The position numbers were made by a program, and so were the translations under genes. The notes under the pieces are model-generated. The model was not told the DNA's origin. It did not search any database and saw only the letters and a list, made by a program, of their open reading frames with translations. From Marivita sp. S6314 (lineage in GTDB: Bacteria; Pseudomonadota; Alphaproteobacteria; Rhodobacterales; Rhodobacteraceae), in contig NZ_JALKAO010000003.1 of NCBI RefSeq assembly GCF_023015985.1, positions 620,001 through 684,000 of the forward strand: a stretch of DNA of 64,000 nt, in the 5' to 3' direction. Each line of letters starts with the position of its first letter. Position 1 is the first letter of the stretch. Below, piece by piece: positions 1 to 7,637 of the stretch.

Positions 1-8
1 TCCTGTGA

Positions 9-1010
9 TTACTGGAGGAACTCCGTTTTCGACAGGCGGGCGCGACATTCGGTTGGTGTCATCTCGAATGTCTTGTGGAAGACGCGGTTGAAGTAGGAAA
101 TGTCATTGAACCCGCAATCCAGCGCGATCCATCCGATTTGATGATCCCGAAGGCGCGGGTCGGTTAACCTTTCCCACGCGGTTTCCAGCCGAACGTCGCG
201 CAGCAAGGTGGAAAAGGTGGTCCCGCTTTCCGCCAGAATCTTGCGAATGTAGCTTTCCGAGACATGCATCGACCGGACGAGATCGGCCATCCGGTAATCC
301 GGGTTGCAGGCGTTGCGCCGGATTTCGGCGCGCGCATGTTCAAGGCGGGCCGCCCGGATGCCGTGTTCCTGCGCATGGTGCCAGGCATCGCGATGCGCGC
401 CGATGGCAAGGGCGGCGAGGTCAAGAAGATGATCCTGCACGACCGGTCCCAGATCCGCACTGAGCGGTGTCGCGGTGTTCATGATGGACTGGCAATACCC
501 CAGCAGAAGCCGGAGCGTCTGATCCGCGTGCGGCACAACGCTGATGGACAGCCGGTCGACGTCTGCGAGGCGGCTGGACAATCGATCCACCGGCAAAGCC
601 AATGTCACGAAGTGACCCGGCTTCATCCGGGTCTGACCGATTTCGTTCGAGCGCCGCACAAGACACGCGCCCGGCTGTACGGTTTCATCGAACGATCCCA
701 GTTCGGCGCGGATGACGCGGGTGCGGGGGATCAGCAGCACAATATTGTCATTGCCATCCTGAAGCAGAGTTTTTGTCCGGGCAAAGGCCATCGAACTGAT
801 GTCGCCAACGCCGATGGACGCGTCACCAAGCATCTGGAACGTGGCGTCGTAGTGCAGGGGATCGTCGTCGAGCGGTTCCATGTCCAGTCGGACAAACTTC
901 TGTCCGAACTCTTCCCGCCAAAGCGCAATGCGATCGGGCGCAGGAATGGTGTCCGTTGAAAAACGAAAACGGGGCGTTGGGAAAACGCGGATTTCGGCAT
1001 GTGAATTCAT
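9..1010 (-). CDS. AraC family transcriptional regulator
   Basis: DNA-binding regulator of about 333 residues. The C-terminal third carries the two helix-turn-helix units of the AraC family; the second ends with the signature-like run IALDCGFNDISYFNRVFHK and a following MTPTE. The N-terminal part (WREEFGQKFVRLDMEP onward) resembles the AraC_binding_2 type sensor domain, so it probably senses an unidentified small molecule. The ATG at 1010 was chosen; an in-frame TTG at 1046 would add 12 residues and neither has a strong Shine-Dalgarno. It diverges from the first exported-protein gene across about 220 bp, making that cluster a plausible target, which is inference from position only. Confidence 0.85.
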   Translation of the reverse strand: MNSHAEIRVFPTPRFRFSTDTIPAPDRIALWREEFGQKFVRLDMEPLDDDPLHYDATFQMLGDASIGVGDISSMAFARTKTLLQDGNDNIVLLIPRTRVIRAELGSFDETVQPGACLVRRSNEIGQTRMKPGHFVTLALPVDRLSSRLADVDRLSISVVPHADQTLRLLLGYCQSIMNTATPLSADLGPVVQDHLLDLAALAIGAHRDAWHHAQEHGIRAARLEHARAEIRRNACNPDYRMADLVRSMHVSESYIRKILAESGTTFSTLLRDVRLETAWERLTDPRLRDHQIGWIALDCGFNDISYFNRVFHKTFEMTPTECRARLSKTEFLQ

Positions 1011-1231
1011 TGCAATACAAGTGTCCAAAAAGCTTTGGCCCACCAAGGATGCGCGAATAAACCCATACTTGGCAGGCTCTATTCAATGCCGAACGATACC
1101 ATCTTTGTCCTGACTCGTCCAAGCTGGAATATCGCGCCGTCCAAGCGGATACGGAGCATCCTGATAGGATGCACCCCATACGCGTTCCGAAACGCGCAAA
1201 ACGCACCGCATTTTTTGAGATGGAGAGAAAC

Positions 1232-1732
1232 ATGCCGAATAATGTCTCACGACGTTTTGTGGGTCTGTCACTTGTGGTTGCAGCAACCATTCTTTGGACC
1301 GCGCCAGTACATGCTGCGGACCCGAAAAAGACGGGTGAGCAGATCTACCAGATCTATGTCGACACGATGTCCCGGTCCAACGCGGTCCTTGCCGACACAC
1401 CAGCTCCGTCGCCCGAAATCGCGGCTCAGCTTGATGCCATCAAGGAGGACGCCATTACCGAACTCGTCGCCCTTGGGCGGGACGTTGCTGACATGAGCGA
1501 TGCTGATCGTGCAACGGTCGAAGCTGTGGTCAGCAGTTCGGTGTCATCCATTCACCGCAATTCGGATACCAAGCAGGTCTATGCCGACTATCAGGCGGTG
1601 TGGGGCGCATATGTTGGCGGCGACCGGGATTTCTTTGACAGGATCAAATCGCTCAATATCCTGACACAATATGCGTTTTTTGATCTGCTGCGGAAACAGG
1701 CCCCGAAAGAGGCGGATCGGCTTGGCGTTTGA
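1232..1732 (+). CDS. Predicted exported protein, unknown function
   Basis: Protein of 166 residues with a clear Sec signal peptide (RR, a hydrophobic stretch at residues 9-25, cleavage likely after VHA at residue 28). The mature part looks largely alpha-helical and has no cysteines or motif I recognise. The ATG at 1232 is preceded by GGAGAG; an in-frame upstream ATG at 1169 would place the signal peptide internally and is less likely. It is the first of four same-strand genes up to 3306 and lies downstream of the divergent AraC-type regulator. Location is probably periplasmic; function unknown. Confidence 0.7.
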   Translation: MPNNVSRRFVGLSLVVAATILWTAPVHAADPKKTGEQIYQIYVDTMSRSNAVLADTPAPSPEIAAQLDAIKEDAITELVALGRDVADMSDADRATVEAVVSSSVSSIHRNSDTKQVYADYQAVWGAYVGGDRDFFDRIKSLNILTQYAFFDLLRKQAPKEADRLGV

Positions 1733-1778
1733 TGCAGGAGACGTGACAAACGTGCGCACGGGGGGAGGAGGTGACCTC

Positions 1779-2348
1779 TTGTGGAATAGGGCGCTGCCTA
1801 AGGGTGTGCTGACAGTGTGGCGGCGTGCTTGCGTCGCGGCCCTGATGGGCGTTTGTGCCATCCCGGTCCAAGCCTTGGGTCTGGATGATCTGGTGCCGTC
1901 CGCGCCGAGTGATGGCGCGTGTTGGGACCACAGTTATTCGGATGCACACCTGTCGCGCCATCCCAAGCAAAAGGTCACTGAAATTCGGTTCCATTTGCAG
2001 CAGTGGCAGGGCGATTACGGCTTTACCATTGATGTTGCGACACGAGAACGCGCGGGAACCGTGATTGGCATCTGCGATGCAGATCATGACGGCGCGATTG
2101 TTTGTGACGTTGCTTGCGATGTTGGCACCGTGCTGTTGCGACCGTCCGGAGACAGCGGCGCGCTCCTGCTGGAAATCGGCCCGTCCGGCCGCCTGCATGT
2201 CAACGCGCGATGTGACGGGGATGGCGGCGCGGCACCGTTTCTGCTGGATTCTCAGCCCGACGATCAACTGTTCCTGCTACACCCGCGACCTGCGCGCGCT
2301 TGTACGGTCGCGCCGTTCAAGCCATTCTTGGATCACCGGGGAGACTGA
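1779..2348 (+). CDS. Predicted exported cysteine-rich protein, paralogue of next gene
   Basis: Unknown protein of about 189 residues. The start is inferred to be TTG at 1779 because a strong GGAGGAGGTGA lies just upstream at 1764-1773; the upstream ATG at 1671 would overlap the previous gene by 62 bp. After the start comes a basic then hydrophobic signal segment ending near VQALG. The mature part has the landmarks CWDHSYSDAHL, HPKQKVT, IDVATRER, a CDVACDVG block and DDQLFLLHP. The following gene has the same landmarks in the same order, so the two arose by tandem duplication. Several cysteines suggest a disulfide-bonded periplasmic or surface protein. Confidence 0.65.
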   Translation: MWNRALPKGVLTVWRRACVAALMGVCAIPVQALGLDDLVPSAPSDGACWDHSYSDAHLSRHPKQKVTEIRFHLQQWQGDYGFTIDVATRERAGTVIGICDADHDGAIVCDVACDVGTVLLRPSGDSGALLLEIGPSGRLHVNARCDGDGGAAPFLLDSQPDDQLFLLHPRPARACTVAPFKPFLDHRGD

Positions 2349-2353
2349 GCGAG

Positions 2354-2881
2354 ATGGCCAAGACCCAACACCTTTGTGCGCTGAGTGCATTGCTGATTGG
2401 CATAAGCAGCGCACTGGTGGCTCAGCCACTGGAAACCCTGCTCGCGCCAATTCCCGGCAGCTTTGCCTGCTGGCAACGCAGCTATTCCGACACGCATCTG
2501 GCCGCGCATCCCCGTCAGAAAGTCACTCGGATGCATTTCGGCATGAGCTATTACGAAATGGATCATCACAAAGCCGGCAAAGGCGAGCATGCGTTTTCCG
2601 TCGATGTTGAAACGCGGGAACGACGCGGGTCGGCCGGGGGGCTGTGTCACACGAATGCGCAGGGCAGGGTGATCTGCGCGGTCGAGTGTGATGGTGGTAT
2701 TCTGAGCGTGCGAAACTCAGGATCAGAAGGATCCGTTCTTGTAGGGCTGGACTGGGGTCGGCTCAGCCTGTCGGAATGCGGCAGCGAGACACCGTTCGAA
2801 TTGTCCGCAGAACCGGATGACAAGCTGTTCCTGCTCCATCCCGTTGCCTGCCCGGATGACGACGCCACCGACGGCGAATAG
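2354..2881 (+). CDS. Predicted exported cysteine-rich protein, paralogue of previous gene
   Basis: Protein of 175 residues starting at ATG 2354, five bases after the previous stop, with GGGGAG upstream. It has an N-terminal signal peptide (LCALSALLIGISSALVAQ). The mature part repeats the neighbour's landmarks: CWQRSYSDTHL, HPRQKVT, VDVETRER, an ICAVECDGG block and DDKLFLLHP. It carries a short histidine- and lysine-bearing insert (YYEMDHHKAGKGEHA) that the neighbour lacks. The tight spacing implies co-translation with its paralogue, perhaps as partner subunits. No known family was recognised. Confidence 0.7.
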   Translation: MAKTQHLCALSALLIGISSALVAQPLETLLAPIPGSFACWQRSYSDTHLAAHPRQKVTRMHFGMSYYEMDHHKAGKGEHAFSVDVETRERRGSAGGLCHTNAQGRVICAVECDGGILSVRNSGSEGSVLVGLDWGRLSLSECGSETPFELSAEPDDKLFLLHPVACPDDDATDGE

Positions 2882-2889
2882 GGGCAGGT

Positions 2890-3306
2890 ATGGGGCGTCT
2901 TTGGCAGGTGTTCTCGGGGCCGGACGCTTTGGAGAACCAACCTGATGACAGGTATACATCGCCCTGGACCTATCCGGCGCAGGTGCGCATTCCAATGGAG
3001 CATTGGCAAGCCATCATCGCCTTCGCCCGAGCGCGTGAAGATACCGATGCGGATTTTCTGGAACGCATGTCCGTTTTGGATGGCGCGTCCTTTGATCCGG
3101 GTACACTGACCCGGTTTGTCAGACTACTTGAGACATTGGCAAACGCCGTTACAGACGCGCCTCGCTTGACGCCAGACACCGCTGATCCGGGGATCATTCC
3201 CGAACCCATGCCGAACACCTCTCATGCGCAGATGTTGCGTGATGTCGCGCGGCTCATCGCGCGGACGAAGAGGATCGGGGCTGCATTCGACAGTTGGGTG
3301 GAATGA
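2890..3306 (+). CDS. Hypothetical protein, no signal peptide
   Basis: Protein of 138 residues starting eight bases after the preceding stop, with GGGGCAGGT as a plausible ribosome site. Unlike its neighbours it has no signal peptide and appears soluble, with several helical segments (HWQAIIAFARAREDTDADFLE; LTRFVRLLETLANAV; MLRDVARLIARTKRIG). It is the last gene of the four-gene run and ends tail to tail with the minus-strand gene at 3345. It may be a cytoplasmic accessory factor for the exported set, but this is only positional inference. Confidence 0.6.
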   Translation: MGRLWQVFSGPDALENQPDDRYTSPWTYPAQVRIPMEHWQAIIAFARAREDTDADFLERMSVLDGASFDPGTLTRFVRLLETLANAVTDAPRLTPDTADPGIIPEPMPNTSHAQMLRDVARLIARTKRIGAAFDSWVE

Positions 3307-3344
3307 TCCGCACGTGCTTGTGACGGCAGAATTGCGTTGGACCA

Positions 3345-3992
3345 TCATGATTTGTCGATTGTGATCTGAACATTCCGGGCCGTGCCATCCGGCGCTCTGA
3401 GCAACAGAAAAAAGTCACCGGCAAGCGGGATCAGGTTCGCGGTGAACGGATGCGCCGCGCCTGCCGGAATGTCTGTTACGGTGTAGCCTTTCAGGATCAG
3501 ACCGTCTTCGGGCGGTGGCGCGTTGCGAACCGGGTCATCAACCAGCACAGCGGCCAGTTTCCACAGGTCCACATCGACATAGCTGTAGACCTCAACCCGG
3601 CCCTCGCCGGACAGTATGTTGCCTGAGACCTGAATTTTCCGACCGTAGTAAAGCGAATTGTCGGTGCTCGCGAGCTTCAGTCGAAACCGCCCGTCCAGTT
3701 GGTCCAGTGTCATCGATCCGCTGACGCTTGCTGCGCCGGAATTCGAAAAGCGGGTCGCCAACCGTCCCTTGACGCCGCGCGCGGCGCCGTCGCTGCCGGG
3801 AGGCGCTTCGACAAAGCCGCTTTTCAAATAATTGGCCTTGAAGGCCAGCGCCTGACACCACTGGCGATCATGCGAGGACAGGCGGGTGTTGTCGTTGAAA
3901 TCCGTGCAGTCAGGGGCGGCAAAGGCAGATGTGCCAATCGACAAAACGCCCGCAAGGCAAACCCGTTTGAGCAAAGGCACTGCTGTCATCAT
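3345..3992 (-). CDS. Predicted exported protein, unknown function
   Basis: Protein of 215 residues with a signal peptide ending near AFAAPD. The mature domain opens with two cysteines (CTDF and QWCQAL) and then looks beta-rich (GSMTLDQLDGRFRLKL; GRKIQVSGNILSGEGRVEVYSYVDVDLW). The C-terminal part resembles a second small beta domain. It lies 24 bp downstream of the small gene at 4017-4331 on the same strand, so the two probably form an operon. No family assignment can be made. Confidence 0.65.
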   Translation of the reverse strand: MMTAVPLLKRVCLAGVLSIGTSAFAAPDCTDFNDNTRLSSHDRQWCQALAFKANYLKSGFVEAPPGSDGAARGVKGRLATRFSNSGAASVSGSMTLDQLDGRFRLKLASTDNSLYYGRKIQVSGNILSGEGRVEVYSYVDVDLWKLAAVLVDDPVRNAPPPEDGLILKGYTVTDIPAGAAHPFTANLIPLAGDFFLLLRAPDGTARNVQITIDKS

Positions 3993-4016
3993 TCTGCCGC
4001 CCCCCGATCACGTGGT

Positions 4017-4331
4017 CTACAGCTTACCACATAGAAACCGATCCGATCCTTCTTCTTCGGCGAAGATCACGGTGATCATCCGGCAGTTTCCGGGCTTGTC
4101 GGGGAACATGGCTGACGGTTTCATGTAGCTCCAGGCGATGCAGCCTTCGCTGGCCTTGTCCATACAGGCCGCTTCGCAGTCCGCCGCTGTTTGTGTTTCA
4201 AACATTGGCCCAATGGCGTCCGCCGGGGTGAGCGAACAGTTCTTGTATTTCGAGTCGTCGGCCAAAGCGGCCGAACCGGCCATGGCAAGCATTGCGGCGG
4301 CAAGCGGTGTCAGAAGGCATTTCAGCGTCAT
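4017..4331 (-). CDS. Small exported cysteine-rich protein, PAN/apple-like
   Basis: Protein of 104 residues with a signal peptide (MLAMAGSAALADD). The mature part has six cysteines arranged as C...C-x3-C...C...C...C, around DCEAACMDKASEGCIAWSY and GNCRMI, ending in FLCGKL. The pattern of a mid-chain C-x3-C followed by C-x-A-W-x-Y is reminiscent of PAN/apple domains, which bind proteins or sugars in secreted contexts. That match is by eye and should be treated as a suggestion. It is upstream of, and probably co-transcribed with, the gene at 3345-3992. Confidence 0.65.
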   Translation of the reverse strand: MTLKCLLTPLAAAMLAMAGSAALADDSKYKNCSLTPADAIGPMFETQTAADCEAACMDKASEGCIAWSYMKPSAMFPDKPGNCRMITVIFAEEEGSDRFLCGKL

Positions 4332-4598
4332 GGTCTGTGTCCTGTTATGGTTGTACTTCCCTCAGATTATCGCCTGTTTCGGCGTCAGGCTTGGACTGGA
4401 CGCTCCCATCGCTTGTCCAAAAGAGGACTGGCGGGTTCGCGGCACGACAAAAGCGTCCGCATGCCGCCACTTCCCGGGGCGCGAATTGTCCAACCACTTT
4501 GATCGTGGAGTCCAAGACCCGGCAATGTGCCAGCCCTAAACTGCTCGCTGACTATTGGCGCGCGCGCCAAAACATCAGTGCAAAGAAAGGGATGTACA

Positions 4599-4859
4599 AT
4601 GACATCACACGCGAACGGGATGTTCGTCTGCATCACGGTGCTGCTGGCCGCTGGACCGGTGGCGGCGCAAGACAATGACGTCGTGGCGGCGATGATTGCC
4701 GAAGGTGCGCCTGCGGCGATGGCGAACTGCATGGTGGAACAGCTTGGCGATGACGCCGAACGACTGTTCACGGCAAGCGACGATGAACTGACCGAGGCAG
4801 ACACGGAAACCCTGATGGCCGCGCTTGAGGCCTGCAGTGACGTGGATGCGGGTGAGTAG
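4599..4859 (+). CDS. Small predicted exported protein
   Basis: Protein of 86 residues with a signal peptide ending AGPVAAQDN and a very acidic mature region containing two cysteines (NCMVEQLG and EACSDV). ATG 4599 is preceded by AAAGGGA; the in-frame ATG at 4620 is an alternative start. The following gene begins at 4846, inside this one, so the two overlap by 14 bp in different frames and are probably translationally coupled. Function unknown. Confidence 0.6.
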   Translation: MTSHANGMFVCITVLLAAGPVAAQDNDVVAAMIAEGAPAAMANCMVEQLGDDAERLFTASDDELTEADTETLMAALEACSDVDAGE

Positions 4860-5592
4860 CCTCAGGGCCTGCAAATTGGCTAATAATCGGATGATGGCCG
4901 TTTTGGCGATCTGCAGTATGACCCCTGTGGCCATGGCCGAGGAGGCGCGCTTCACACCATCTGAACTGCTTGTCGCCTACAGCCAATGGCACAATCAACA
5001 GGTCACCATCGAAGCATATCCTGCGCTTTTCATGTCACCGGCGCGGTGGCAGGCAAAGCACATGGAGTTTGGCGCAACGCCACAGCCACAAACCCCGACC
5101 CTTGCCGTGTGCGATACACTGAATCCTCCCGGGAATGACCGCATCCGCAGCACGGATGTGGTGATCCTGCGGGCCACCGTCCTGCGCCGACAGGTTGCGC
5201 CGTCGCAGGACACACCGCATCGGATTCGCCTGTCAGAGTGCGAGGTTCTGAGCGTCGAAGCGCAGCCGTCACAGCACCCGGATGCGATCCCGCTCGACAC
5301 TTTGCACAGGGCCATGTTCGACCTGATTGGGCAGACGGTTCGTGTGAGCGGGTTTTACTGGGGCAAAACCTGGTCTGAAGCAAGCGACCTGACGCGGCAT
5401 GACCTTCAGGATACCGCTGAATTCCTTGGCCCCAAACCGGTCGCCTGTTTTCAGCAGGGCAATGTGGAGGCCCCTCAATTTGTTCTCGACAACCGCGCTG
5501 ATGCGCAGAACGAAGGCCGGGTCGACCTGACTGCGTTCAGCCGCGCTGACCGCGTGGACCTTACCGATTGCCGGTTTGTCCGCGCCGAGTGA
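4846..5592 (+). CDS. Predicted exported protein with two similar beta-rich segments
   Basis: Protein of about 248 residues starting at ATG 4846 within the end of the previous gene. The signal segment is MMAVLAICSMTPVAMAEE. Two segments, one after the signal (LVAYSQWHNQQVTIEAYPALF) and one near residue 160 (MFDLIGQTVRVSGFYWGKTW), share a pattern of helix, N/GQ, then [VT]x[IV]xxxY, suggestive of duplicated OB-fold-like domains. Two cysteines in each half strengthen the idea. This is inference; no named family was recognised. Confidence 0.65.
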   Translation: MRVSSLRACKLANNRMMAVLAICSMTPVAMAEEARFTPSELLVAYSQWHNQQVTIEAYPALFMSPARWQAKHMEFGATPQPQTPTLAVCDTLNPPGNDRIRSTDVVILRATVLRRQVAPSQDTPHRIRLSECEVLSVEAQPSQHPDAIPLDTLHRAMFDLIGQTVRVSGFYWGKTWSEASDLTRHDLQDTAEFLGPKPVACFQQGNVEAPQFVLDNRADAQNEGRVDLTAFSRADRVDLTDCRFVRAE

Positions 5593-5671
5593 TCCAAGGG
5601 TTGCCTTGCCGATGCACGACCCGTTTCATCTGAACGCAACAGCCATGGTAAGGACAAGCAAAGGACAGGAA

Positions 5672-6328
5672 ATGACGATGCAAATCCCGACAGTCGCGCA
5701 ACTATTCCCCATCATCCGGCTTGTTTTGTGCCTCATGGCCATTGCGGTTGTGCCGCAATCCGGCATCGCGCGCGGGGATCACACAAGCGCCAGTTTTGGT
5801 AAATGGCGTACGTTCTGCGACGCAGACCTGCAGTGCAGCGCGTACACATACACCGGCGTAGAGGGGAACCCGAATGGCGGCCACGTCTTTTCACTGGATC
5901 GCGCGCCAAAAGACGTAGGCTACACGATGTATCTGAGCCTGGATGGTGTTGAACCAAAGCTGTCTCTGGGCATGCATGCGAGTGTCATTCGCTACGGATA
6001 CGATGAGGATCTGCTCCCGCATTTTGCGGCGGGTGATCTCATGCTGGACCGTGGGCCAACCTATCAGGGGGATTTGGGGCGCTACGATCTATACATGTCC
6101 GGCCCAACGGCCGAGGCGATCATGCAGCGATTGCGCCCGTCAGACATTCTGGATTTCGAATTCGGTGACTGCCAAAACGGCTTTCTGTTCGCCAATTTTC
6201 TGCTGGATGGGGTCACAGCGGCGCTAGCGTGGGTCGATACGCAACAAGGGCGCGCCCGTGGTAGCGTTGCTGTGGCAGACGTGAATCCAGATCGCCTGTC
6301 AGGTGATGCAAAGAACTGCGATCGTTAA
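5672..6328 (+). CDS. Predicted exported protein, unknown function
   Basis: Protein of about 218 residues. ATG 5672 is favoured because AAAGGACAGGA lies just upstream and it leads into a hydrophobic signal stretch (IIRLVLCLMAIAVVPQ). The mature N-terminus FGKWRTFCDADLQCSAYTY has the look of IalB-like or DUF1176-like secreted proteins, where a tryptophan and a cysteine pair open the domain, but the rest is not diagnostic. A later cysteine pair (FGDCQNG, AKNCDR) could form a second disulfide. It follows the previous gene by 79 bp. Confidence 0.6.
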   Translation: MTMQIPTVAQLFPIIRLVLCLMAIAVVPQSGIARGDHTSASFGKWRTFCDADLQCSAYTYTGVEGNPNGGHVFSLDRAPKDVGYTMYLSLDGVEPKLSLGMHASVIRYGYDEDLLPHFAAGDLMLDRGPTYQGDLGRYDLYMSGPTAEAIMQRLRPSDILDFEFGDCQNGFLFANFLLDGVTAALAWVDTQQGRARGSVAVADVNPDRLSGDAKNCDR

Positions 6329-6417
6329 ACGTACGCAATCCCGACCGCCGCGGGTGGCTGGAACAGAAATCCAAAGCGTGTATAGTCGGTGCGGAATTGG
6401 TCATCAGGCACGGGTAT

Positions 6418-6696
6418 ATGAACACTATCAGACTATTAGCGGTAGGTGCTGTTGTGGCACTGGCCGGATGCGAGGCTCAGCCGATTTCAACCGGATCGTC
6501 TGGTGGCGCGACATACGCTCCATTGCCCGAACAGGTTCTGGCGATTGCGGCACCGAACCAGAATTTGAGCGCAGCGCGGCTTGATCCATCGGATGGCTGC
6601 TATTGGTACCGCTATGCCGGACCGGTCGAAACAACGTGGCTGCCGTTACGGACGGTGCAGGGCAACCCGATCTGCACGCGCCAGCCGGACATTTGA
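6418..6696 (+). CDS. Small predicted lipoprotein
   Basis: Protein of 92 residues starting at ATG 6418. The N-terminus MNTIRLLAVGAVVALAGCEAQ contains a good lipobox (LAGC) with the lipidated cysteine at residue 18. The mature part is short, with one disulfide-capable pair (GCYWYRYAGPVETTW and NPICTRQ). It is the last gene of the exported-protein cluster and ends convergently with the L,D-transpeptidase gene, 51 bp away. Role unknown; an outer-membrane or periplasmic anchor is likely. Confidence 0.65.
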   Translation: MNTIRLLAVGAVVALAGCEAQPISTGSSGGATYAPLPEQVLAIAAPNQNLSAARLDPSDGCYWYRYAGPVETTWLPLRTVQGNPICTRQPDI

Positions 6697-6747
6697 TACG
6701 TCAAGTTTTGGGATAAATGGGCCCGTCCGCGACAGGCCCGCTATGGC

Positions 6748-7416
6748 TTATGTCCGGGCAAGCGCGTCTTCGGCCGGGTACAGGATTGCGGTCGATCCGG
6801 TCTGAACCGACTCGTAAAGATCAATGATGTGCGCCATCACCATGCGCACGCAGCCGGAACTGGCGCGTCCGCCAATCGACCCGGGTTCGGGTGTGCCGTG
6901 AATGCGCAGATAAGTGTCACGGTTACCGACATAGAGGTAGAGCGCGCGTGACCCCAAAGGATTGCTTGGCCCGCCATCCACGCCATCGGCATACCGCTCA
7001 TACCGTTCAGGTTCGCGCTTCACCATGGCAGCCGTGGGTGTCCAGATCGGCCATTTGGCCTTGCGTCTGACCGTGTAGGTTCCGGCCTCGTAAAGATTGC
7101 CCCGTGCGATTGCCACGCCGTATCGCATCGCGGTTCCGCCTTCTTCGATATGATACAGGTATCGGGCCACCGCATCGACATGGATGTCGCCGGGCGTCAG
7201 GCCATCATTGGCCTGCACGCGAACCGGAAGAAAGCGGGGGTGGAACCCCCAGGGGTTTGACGTTGCCGGATCGTAATTGGCCGGCGTCACCTGGGAATCC
7301 CAGGTGGACCACATATCGCTGCGAGACACCGGTGCGGCCTGCGCCATTTGCGCAATCGGTCCGGAAAACAGCAGTGTTGAAGCGGCGATAAAGTGACGTC
7401 TTGTCAATTTGGTCAT
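6748..7416 (-). CDS. L,D-transpeptidase (YkuD family), Tat-exported
   Basis: Cell-wall enzyme of 222 residues. The N-terminus has a twin-arginine signal (TRRHFIAAS followed by a hydrophobic stretch ending QMAQA). The catalytic YkuD signature is present near residues 170-195: HGTPEPG, then ASSGCVRM, in which the cysteine is the nucleophile. Members form 3-3 peptidoglycan cross-links or attach proteins to peptidoglycan in the periplasm. The preceding residues (WTPTAAMV, GPSNPLGSRALYLY) match the usual substrate-site blocks. It appears to be transcribed alone. Confidence 0.9.
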   Translation of the reverse strand: MTKLTRRHFIAASTLLFSGPIAQMAQAAPVSRSDMWSTWDSQVTPANYDPATSNPWGFHPRFLPVRVQANDGLTPGDIHVDAVARYLYHIEEGGTAMRYGVAIARGNLYEAGTYTVRRKAKWPIWTPTAAMVKREPERYERYADGVDGGPSNPLGSRALYLYVGNRDTYLRIHGTPEPGSIGGRASSGCVRMVMAHIIDLYESVQTGSTAILYPAEDALART

Positions 7417-7637
7417 GCCTGGAATCCTTCGCGCATGTCGAAAATCAAAACCATTCTCGGGTTTTAATATCGAATTCCAAGCGCCGCGTCACGACCTTGT
7501 GGTGTCCTTATCGCGCGACACGAGCTGCGTTCACCAAGGTTTTACCGGCCTGCGTCGGCAAACCCGTCTGACATACGCCTGTCAGCGACCGGTTTATGGG
7601 CATGTGTCGTGGCCGCGAAAGGCAGGTTGTGGCTTGA

